54,683 nt of DNA from assembly GCA_005884685.1 (NCBI GenBank), contig VBAH01000043.1, forward strand, positions 1-54,683, in the 5' to 3' direction. Positions 48,978 to 54,683 of this stretch are shown here, one piece after another. The number at the start of each line of letters is the position of its first letter. Position 1 is the stretch's first letter. This stretch comes from Alphaproteobacteria bacterium. Its GTDB lineage: Bacteria > Pseudomonadota > Alphaproteobacteria > Rhizobiales > Xanthobacteraceae. The notes beneath the pieces were generated by a model. It saw only the letters and a program-made list of their open reading frames with translations, did not search any database and was not told the origin of the DNA. The position numbers were made by a program, and so were the translations under genes.

Positions 48978-51116
48978 ATGGCGGAACGCTCATTCGCGAA
49001 GGAAGTCGAGGCGCTCAAGCTCGGCGACGGCGAGACCTTCCGCGGCGAGGGCATCCTCGCGGTGACCAAGGCGCTGCTGCAGTCCGGCGTTGCCTACGTC
49101 GGCGGCTACCAAGGCGCGCCGGTCTCGCATCTGCTCGACGTGCTGGTCGACGCGCAGGACATGATGGCCGGCCTCGGCGTGCATCTGGAGACCTGCACCA
49201 ACGAGGCATCCGCGGCCGCGATGCTCGGTGCCTCGATCAACTATCCGCTGCGCGGCGCCGTCACCTGGAAATCGATCGTCGGCACGAACGTGGCGGCAGA
49301 CGCACTCTCGAACCTCTCCTCGCCCGGCGTGATCGGCGGCGCGATGATCATTATCGGCGAGGACTACGGCGAGGGCGCGAGCGTGATCCAGGAGCGCTCC
49401 TATGCCTATGCGCTCAAATCCTCGATGTGGCTGCTCGACCCGCGCCCCGACCTTCCGGCCATCGTCCGCATGGTGGAGAAAGGCTTCGAGCTCTCCGAGG
49501 CGAGCCACGCGCCGGTGATGCTGGAACTGCGCGTGCGTGCCTGCCACGTCACCGGCGAGTTCATCGCGAAGAAAAATCGTGCATCGGCGCGGTCCGGCCT
49601 CAACCGCATCGACACGCCCGCGCGCTTCGACTACGCGCGGCTCGCGCACCCGCCGCTCACCTTCACCCATGAGAAGCTGAAGATCGACGAGCGCCTGCCC
49701 GCCGCGCAGAATTTCGCGCGCGAGCACAGGCTCAACGAATTCTTCGACGGCGATCTGAAGGAAACCGGCATCGTGGTGCTCGGTGGGCTGTACAACACCG
49801 TGCTGCGCGCGCTCGCGCGGCTCGGCCTTGCCGACAATTTCGGTAATGCGCGCATCCCGATCTATTGCCTCAACCTCGCCTATCCGCTGATCCCCGACGA
49901 ACTGAAGCAGTTCTGCCTCGGCAAGCGTGATGTGCTGATCGTCGAGGAAGGCTTCCCGGACTACGTCGAGCAGGCGGTCGCCGCCGAACTGCGCCGCGCC
50001 GATATCCAGACGCGCATTCACGGCAAGGGCGCGCTGCCCAAGGCCGGCGAGTACACCGGCGAGGTCGTGCTGCGCGGACTGGCAAATTTCCTCAACGCTG
50101 CGCAACCAGCCGGCATTGATGTGGGTGAGATCGCCGCGAAAGCTGTCCGGCTGCTCGGCCACAAGGGAGCGGCCATTGCCGCCGTCGGCGATATCCCGCC
50201 GCGCCCGCCGAACTTCTGCACCGGCTGTCCCGAGCGCCCGGTATTCGCCGCACTCAAGCTCGCCCAGCGCGAGATCGGCCCGGCGCACATCTCGGCCGAC
50301 ATCGGCTGCCATTCGTTCGCGACCTTCGCGCCGTTCAGCATGGGCAACTCAATTTTGGGCTACGGCATGTCGCTGGCGAGCGCGGCCGCGGTCGCCCCGA
50401 ACCTGAAAGCGCGTCCGATCTCGGTGATGGGCGACGGCGGCTTCTGGCACAACGGGCTGATCACCGGCGTCGCCTCCAACCTGTTCAACAAGAACGACGG
50501 CGTGCTGATCGTCATGCAGAACGGCTACACGTCGGCGACCGGCCAGCAATACATGCCGTCGAGCAAGGCGAGCCGCCAGGGCACGGCGCCCGGCATGGAT
50601 GTTGAGTCCACGCTGCGCGCCTTCGGCGTTAAATGGTTGCGCACCGTGCGCTCCTACAGCGTCGCCAAAATGGCCGCGACACTCAAGGAAGCAATGCGCA
50701 CGCCCGTGCAGGGCCTCAAGGTGATCATCGCGGACGGCGAGTGTCAGCTGGCGCGCCAGCGCCGCGTGCGCGCCGAGGATGCCGTCAAGCTAAAAGCCGG
50801 CGAGCGCGTCGTGGGCACCAAGTTCGGCGTCGACGACGAAATCTGCACCGGAGACCATTCGTGCATCCGCCTCTCCGGCTGCCCGTCCTTGACCGTGAAG
50901 CCCTCGCCCGATCCGTTGCGCACCGATCCGGTCGCCGCCGTGATCGAAAGCTGCGTCGGCTGCGGCCTGTGCGGCGAGGTCGCGCATGCGGCCGTGCTCT
51001 GCCCGTCGTTCTACCGCGCCGAGGTTATCCAGAATGCGTCTCGCTGGGACCGCTTGCTGCATCGCGCGCGCCAGAGGGTGATTGGCTGGCTCGCGCCGAA
51101 AGAGGTGGCGGCGTGA
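48978..51116 (+). CDS. iorA: Indolepyruvate:ferredoxin oxidoreductase alpha subunit
   Basis: This ThDP and Fe-S enzyme subunit has 712 residues. The N-terminal pyruvate-oxidoreductase domain shows GGYQGAPVSHLLDVL and HLETCTNEASAAAM. FCTGCPERPVF is near 412 and the ThDP site VMGDGGFWHNGLITGVASNL near 482. The C-terminal cluster region has CTGDHSCIRLSGCPSL (near 622) with three Cys, then CVGCGLCGEVAHAAVLCPSF (near 658) with a full CxxCxxC...CP set. It oxidatively decarboxylates aryl-pyruvates to aryl-acetyl-CoA with IorB, which follows. GGTGGA precedes the ATG. A family F palindrome separates the two subunits. Confidence 0.93.
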   Translation: MAERSFAKEVEALKLGDGETFRGEGILAVTKALLQSGVAYVGGYQGAPVSHLLDVLVDAQDMMAGLGVHLETCTNEASAAAMLGASINYPLRGAVTWKSIVGTNVAADALSNLSSPGVIGGAMIIIGEDYGEGASVIQERSYAYALKSSMWLLDPRPDLPAIVRMVEKGFELSEASHAPVMLELRVRACHVTGEFIAKKNRASARSGLNRIDTPARFDYARLAHPPLTFTHEKLKIDERLPAAQNFAREHRLNEFFDGDLKETGIVVLGGLYNTVLRALARLGLADNFGNARIPIYCLNLAYPLIPDELKQFCLGKRDVLIVEEGFPDYVEQAVAAELRRADIQTRIHGKGALPKAGEYTGEVVLRGLANFLNAAQPAGIDVGEIAAKAVRLLGHKGAAIAAVGDIPPRPPNFCTGCPERPVFAALKLAQREIGPAHISADIGCHSFATFAPFSMGNSILGYGMSLASAAAVAPNLKARPISVMGDGGFWHNGLITGVASNLFNKNDGVLIVMQNGYTSATGQQYMPSSKASRQGTAPGMDVESTLRAFGVKWLRTVRSYSVAKMAATLKEAMRTPVQGLKVIIADGECQLARQRRVRAEDAVKLKAGERVVGTKFGVDDEICTGDHSCIRLSGCPSLTVKPSPDPLRTDPVAAVIESCVGCGLCGEVAHAAVLCPSFYRAEVIQNASRWDRLLHRARQRVIGWLAPKEVAA

Positions 51117-51133
51117 CGCGCACATCGGCGATT

Positions 51134-51204
51134 CCGCTCGTCCCCGCGAAAGCGGGGACCCAGAGCCAAGAACTGGATGCCCGCTTGCGCGGGCATGAGC
51201 GGGG
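51134..51204. repeat. Palindromic repeat, family F, between iorA and iorB
   Basis: It is nearly identical to the copy at 39384-39458: CCGCTCGTCCCCGCGAAAGC with GGGGACC, then CTGGATGCCCGCTTGCGCGG with GCATGAGCGG. It starts 18 bases after the iorA stop and ends 15 bases before the iorB GTG start, so the operon must be translated across it. Confidence 0.9.
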
Positions 51205-51219
51205 CGTGGGGCAAATCCG

Positions 51220-52722
51220 GTGACCGACACCCGCCCCATCACCTTGCTCATCGCGGCGCTCGGTGGCGAGGGCGGCGGCGTGCTCACCGACTGGATCGTC
51301 TCGGCCGCCCACTCCAGCGGCCTGCCGGTGCAGTCGACGTCTATTCCCGGCGTCGCACAGCGCACCGGCGCGACGACGTATTACGTCGAGATTTACCCCG
51401 TGCCGCGGAGCGAGCTCGGCGGCCGGCGCCCCGTGCTCGCGCTTTCGCCCGGGGTCGGCGATGTCGATCTCGTGGTGGCGAGCGAACTGCTCGAAGCCGG
51501 CCGGGCAATTGCGAACGGCTTCGTCACCGCCGAGCGTACCTTGTTGATCGCCTCGGTGAGCCGCGTCTATCTCACGGTCGAGAAGATGCAGATGGGCGAC
51601 GGGCGCTACGACGCCGAGCGCCTCGCGAAGGCGGCTGCGCAGAATGCGAAGGAGCATCTGCTGTTCGATATGGAGGCGGCCGCGAAACAAGCGGGCGCGA
51701 TCGTCAACTCGGTGATGCTCGGCGCGATCGCAGCGAGCGGTCGCCTGCCGATTCCCGCCGAGGCGTTCGAGACGGCAATCAGAGAAGACGGCAAGGCGGT
51801 CGAGAGCAATCTGCGCGGCTTCCGTGCCGGGATGGCGGCCGCGCGCGACAAGTTACCTGCCATCATCCGCCACTCGGACAAGCGGCCCGCAAAGCCGACA
51901 TTGAGGGATCTCGAAGCCGAAACCGCTGCGCTGCCCGAGCCAGCGCGCTCCATTGTGGTCGAGGGCGTGCGCCGCCTCGTCGCCTATCAGGATGCCGCCT
52001 ACGCGCGGCTCTATCTCGACCGGCTCAAGCTCTTCATCGACGCACGAGTGCTTGCCGAAACCGCACGCCATCTCGCGGTGCGCATGTCGTTCGAGGACGT
52101 GATCCGCGTTGCCGAGGCGAAGATCGATCCGGCGCGCTTCCGCCGCATCGAGGGTGAGATCGGCGCGAAGGATCAGCCTTACGTCGTCACGGAATTCCTG
52201 AAACCCGGTATCGAGGAGCTGTGCCAGGTGTTGCCGCCGCGGCTCGCGCGCGCGATCCTCGCGTATTCCGAGAAGCGCGGCTGGCTCGGCACCGTCTATT
52301 TCGGCATGGAGCTGACGACCACGACGGTGTGGGGTTATTTGCGCTTCTGGGCGCTCGCGAAGCTGCATCGCTTCCGCCCCAAGAGCTGGCGCTATCACGA
52401 AGAGCAAATCGCGATCGAAGCGTGGCTCGCGCGCGTCGCCGCGGCCGCCAAGCTCTCGCCCGAGCTGGCGCGCGAGGTCGCCGAATGCGCGCGCCTGATC
52501 AAGGGGTACGGCGATACCTGGAAGCGCGGCGCCGCGAATTACGCGACGATCGAGGCGCGCCTGATCGCGCCGGTGCTCGAAGGCCGCATCGGCCTATGTG
52601 CCGGTATCGACGCAATTGCGTCGGCGCGCACCGCCGCACTGCTCGATCCGGAGGGCGAGGGGCTCGGCAAAGCGCTCGCCGCGATCGAGGCGCAGGTCAG
52701 CCTGCCGCTGGCGGCGGAGTAG
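51220..52722 (+). CDS. iorB: Indolepyruvate oxidoreductase beta subunit with C-terminal extension
   Basis: This subunit has 500 residues, much longer than archaeal IorB (about 200). The gamma/beta oxidoreductase domain is N-terminal (ITLLIAALGGEGGGVLTDWI, VQSTSIPGVAQRTGATTYYV, near residues 7-50). The second half, from about 230, is a mostly helical extension of the DUF6537 type (YLRFWALAKLHRFRPKSWRY near 385). It is read from GTG 51220 just after a palindrome, with no good ribosome-binding site, so translation may depend on coupling from iorA. The two genes together give the alphaproteobacterial two-gene form of the enzyme. Confidence 0.91.
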   Translation: MTDTRPITLLIAALGGEGGGVLTDWIVSAAHSSGLPVQSTSIPGVAQRTGATTYYVEIYPVPRSELGGRRPVLALSPGVGDVDLVVASELLEAGRAIANGFVTAERTLLIASVSRVYLTVEKMQMGDGRYDAERLAKAAAQNAKEHLLFDMEAAAKQAGAIVNSVMLGAIAASGRLPIPAEAFETAIREDGKAVESNLRGFRAGMAAARDKLPAIIRHSDKRPAKPTLRDLEAETAALPEPARSIVVEGVRRLVAYQDAAYARLYLDRLKLFIDARVLAETARHLAVRMSFEDVIRVAEAKIDPARFRRIEGEIGAKDQPYVVTEFLKPGIEELCQVLPPRLARAILAYSEKRGWLGTVYFGMELTTTTVWGYLRFWALAKLHRFRPKSWRYHEEQIAIEAWLARVAAAAKLSPELAREVAECARLIKGYGDTWKRGAANYATIEARLIAPVLEGRIGLCAGIDAIASARTAALLDPEGEGLGKALAAIEAQVSLPLAAE

Positions 52723-52840
52723 GGGATCGGGCCCGCGAGAGGACCGTCCGGCGCGTCATCTTTATTTGGCCGCGCTTCTCCGCAAACCCGTTGGGCGCAA
52801 ATCGCGCCGTAGAACGGGAGCGGCCGTCCGTTTTCCTTAC

Positions 52841-53326
52841 CTACCCCCGCGAATATTCCGCTTCGCTCGGAAGCCGGCCTTGCGGTGTGTATTTGTCGAC
52901 GGCGTCCGGAAGCTCGCGCGAGAGGCGTGCCAGCAGCTCGTCCTTCGACAATCCGGTTTGCCGCGAGAGCGTGGCCAGCACGTCTGGACCGATCGCCTGC
53001 TCGAGCTGCGGCGGCGCGATCTGCCGGTTCGGCCCGGTGCCGACCCACGAGTCGGCGGTGTCGCCGTGCCCGTTCTGCTTGAAGCGATCGATCAGCTCGC
53101 CGAGGCCGCCGCTCAGGAAGCCGCCCGCGCCGCCGCCGAAGCTGCCGCGCAGTTGTTCGAGCACGCCACCAAGTCCACCGGGCTGGGCCTGGGTAGCAGG
53201 CTGGCCCGGGCCCGGCGCGCCGCCGCTCGCGCCGCGCAGCATCTCGGCGATCTTGTCGCGGTTCTGGTAGCCCGCGATCGCGAGCAAGCCCAAAAGCGCA
53301 GTCATGGAAGGAAATCCGCGGTCCAT
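52841..53326 (-). CDS. YidB family (DUF937) protein
   Basis: This protein of 161 residues has a Gly-rich low-complexity middle ([20 protein letters not shown]) and the YidB C-terminal domain with [20 protein letters not shown] and [20 protein letters not shown], ending [10 protein letters not shown]. The start at 53326 has AGGAG ten bases upstream; a Met seven codons in is an alternative. The family is common and of unknown function. It is convergent with iorB and divergent from the permease gene at 53457. Confidence 0.88.
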   Translation of the reverse strand: MDRGFPSMTALLGLLAIAGYQNRDKIAEMLRGASGGAPGPGQPATQAQPGGLGGVLEQLRGSFGGGAGGFLSGGLGELIDRFKQNGHGDTADSWVGTGPNRQIAPPQLEQAIGPDVLATLSRQTGLSKDELLARLSRELPDAVDKYTPQGRLPSEAEYSRG

Positions 53327-53456
53327 CTCGATCAGCTCCTCGTGCGTGATCGGGAAGAACAGAATTCGGGCCGTTACGTTCCTCGCCTCGCTGCCTTCGT
53401 TCTGGAACTCTCGCCCTCCGCGCCGCGTTGGAACCGATTATGGCGGTGAGCACCCG

Positions 53457-54569
53457 ATGAACGAACAGCTGCGGCGGACCGAACACAGCGTGTTCGGCAT
53501 AAAGCTGACCGATGCACAGCCGCTTTCGGACATTCCGGCAATCTGGCGTGTCGGTGCAATCGTCTCGACCCTTCTCATGGGCGGTCTTGCCCTGATTGCG
53601 GCGCTCTTTTTTGGCCGCGCGGTGCTGCTGCCCGTCACGGCGGCGCTCATCGTCGGCATCACGCTCAGCCCCGCGACTGAATTCGGCGTCAAGTACCGGA
53701 TCCCGACGCCGGTTTCGGCGATCGCGGTCGTTGCGCTGCTGATGTCCGTCATCGGCGCGGTGCTGCTCCTGTTCGCGACGCCGCTGACCGAATGGATCGC
53801 CCGTGCGCCGGAAATCGGCGCGGCCGTGCAGGAAAAGGTGCGCGTGTTCGAGTACCCCCTGTCGGTTCTGCGCGATCTCAAGAACGCGATCATGCCGGGG
53901 GCCGCGCATGGACCGACGGTTGCGGTTGAATCCAATCCGGCCGAGCTCGTCGGGGCGATGTTGCTCGCGGTCACCCCGGCAGTAAGCCAGTTCGTGGTGT
54001 TCTTCGGCACGCTGATATTCTTTCTCATTACCAACATTCATTTGCGCCGCAAGCTGATCGTGGCGTTCGAAACGCGTGACGCACGGCTGCGCATGTTGCG
54101 CATCTGGAACGACATCGAGGACAACCTGGTCGATTACGTCGCGCTGGTCACGATGATCAATCTCGCGCTCGGGGCGGTCACGGCCTTGATGCTGTATCTG
54201 ATCGGCTTTCCCAACCCCGTGATGTTCGGCCTGCTCACAATGGGGCTGAACTACGTCCCGTATATCGGGCCGGGGGTCGTCGCAATCGTCCTGTTCGCCG
54301 TCGGGCTTGTGGCGATGCCGGCGCTGGCGCAGGCGGCGCTCGCGCCAGCGCTGTTCGTCGCGATCGCGACGCTCGAGGGCCACTTCATCACGCCGAGCAT
54401 CGTCGGCAAGCGCCTGACCTTGAGCCCGTTCTTGGTGTTCTTGGCGGTGGTGTTCTGGACTTGGCTGTGGGGGCCGATCGGCGCGTTCCTCGCGGTGCCG
54501 CTGCTGATCGTTTCGATCGTGGTCCTGGGGCACCTCTGGCCGCAGGAAGAGGTGAATCTCCCCGGCTAG
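53457..54569 (+). CDS. AI-2E family transporter (YdiK/PerM-like)
   Basis: This inner-membrane protein of 370 residues belongs to the AI-2E transporter (UPF0118) family. It has an N-terminal pair of helices, a soluble middle region (WIARAPEIGAAVQEKVRVFE, near 105-125) and a C-terminal bundle with GLNYVPYIGPGVVAIVLFAV, LEGHFITPSIVGKRLTLSPF and WLWGPIGAFLAVPLLIVS, which are family hallmarks. Some members export autoinducer-2, others act as ion antiporters. The start at 53457 opens MNEQLRRTEHSVFG; the ribosome-binding site is weak. No quorum-sensing gene is nearby. Confidence 0.9.
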   Translation: MNEQLRRTEHSVFGIKLTDAQPLSDIPAIWRVGAIVSTLLMGGLALIAALFFGRAVLLPVTAALIVGITLSPATEFGVKYRIPTPVSAIAVVALLMSVIGAVLLLFATPLTEWIARAPEIGAAVQEKVRVFEYPLSVLRDLKNAIMPGAAHGPTVAVESNPAELVGAMLLAVTPAVSQFVVFFGTLIFFLITNIHLRRKLIVAFETRDARLRMLRIWNDIEDNLVDYVALVTMINLALGAVTALMLYLIGFPNPVMFGLLTMGLNYVPYIGPGVVAIVLFAVGLVAMPALAQAALAPALFVAIATLEGHFITPSIVGKRLTLSPFLVFLAVVFWTWLWGPIGAFLAVPLLIVSIVVLGHLWPQEEVNLPG

Positions 54570-54625
54570 CCGAATGGAACTTTTTCCCTGACCGCACGTT
54601 TTCGGCCGGAAACAGGGAGGCTCTC

Positions 54626-54683
54626 ATGGCCACGGCCAATCCCGGATCGACCTACAGGGCAAATCCAACCAACGGCACAGCAC
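54626..54683 (+). CDS. Start of an unidentified gene (3' partial)
   Basis: An ATG at 54626 preceded by CAGGGAGG at ideal distance opens a frame that runs off the window end: MATANPGSTYRANPTNGTA (19 codons). The strong ribosome-binding site makes this a probable gene. Too little is visible to name a family. Confidence 0.55.
   Translation, partial: MATANPGSTYRANPTNGTA

Noticed and set aside
52539-54533. A 664-residue minus-strand frame across the YidB and AI-2E genes
   Set aside because: Its translation is charged, repetitive sequence typical of an antisense frame in GC-rich DNA, and real genes with family motifs occupy the same bases.
53457-54569. Quorum-sensing role for the AI-2E family protein
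   Set aside because: The family name is historical; no lux, lsr or other autoinducer gene is in the window.
1-54683. tRNA, rRNA or riboswitch genes
   Set aside because: No recognisable tRNA cloverleaf, rRNA segment or known riboswitch core was found in the gaps, which are short and mostly taken up by palindromes.

Overview
This window is GC-rich, densely packed bacterial chromosome. The gene content (many periplasmic-binding-protein importers, Bug/TctC proteins, CoA-thioester catabolism, a fused D-2-hydroxyacid dehydrogenase, a split indolepyruvate oxidoreductase, a LinB/DbjA-like haloalkane dehalogenase) and the abundant intergenic palindromes point to an alphaproteobacterium of the Rhizobiales, probably Bradyrhizobiaceae/Xanthobacteraceae-like. 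That placement is inference from style, not from a marker gene. No rRNA, tRNA, CRISPR array, IS element or phage gene was seen, and no stretch over 300 bases lacks a gene or repeat.

Layout: (1) 1-7239, plus strand: an iron-type ABC importer (ATPase cut by the window edge, two tandem paralogous binding proteins, one fused double permease), then an MmgE/PrpD protein and an SDR. (2) 7309-15968, minus strand: a ten-gene run holding an NMT1/SsuA-type ABC importer (two permeases, ATPase, binding protein), a RuBisCO-like protein, a cupin, a crotonase, a VOC protein, a small membrane protein, and a translationally coupled pair of an LVIVD beta-propeller and a shrunken CobW-like protein. (3) 16114-22923: a tripartite tricarboxylate transporter (two TctC, TctB, TctA), then on the minus strand a family I CoA-transferase pair with another TctC. 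(4) 22995-35114: a catabolic block with four amidohydrolases, a carboxymuconolactone-decarboxylase-like protein, a class V aminotransferase divergent from a 994-residue FAD/Fe-S dehydrogenase, a ThDP enzyme and a DUF3237 protein. (5) 35195-38455, minus: a sugar-type ABC importer without its ATPase. (6) 38583-47347: a phenylpropenoid (ferulate/coumarate-like) module of crotonase, feruloyl-CoA-synthase-like ligase, thiolase, SDR, 4HBT thioesterase, MarR regulator and a DctPQM TRAP importer. (7) 47439-54683: haloalkane dehalogenase, ABM monooxygenase, IorA and IorB, a YidB-family protein, an AI-2E-type permease and the first 19 codons of another gene.

How the parts fit: region 6 reads as uptake plus a complete CoA-dependent beta-oxidative shortening of a hydroxycinnamate to a hydroxybenzoate. 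Activation, hydration, oxidation, thiolysis and CoA release each have a gene, and a MarR regulator sits between the enzymes and the importer. Region 2 looks like a dedicated import-and-catabolism cluster built around a RuBisCO-like protein and is the best candidate for an undescribed pathway.

A second theme is the intergenic DNA. Nineteen palindromic elements of at least eight sequence families fill the gaps. Several enter genes: all three copies of one family supply the TAG stop codon of the upstream gene, one supplies the apparent start of the CoA ligase, and two encode C-terminal tails.
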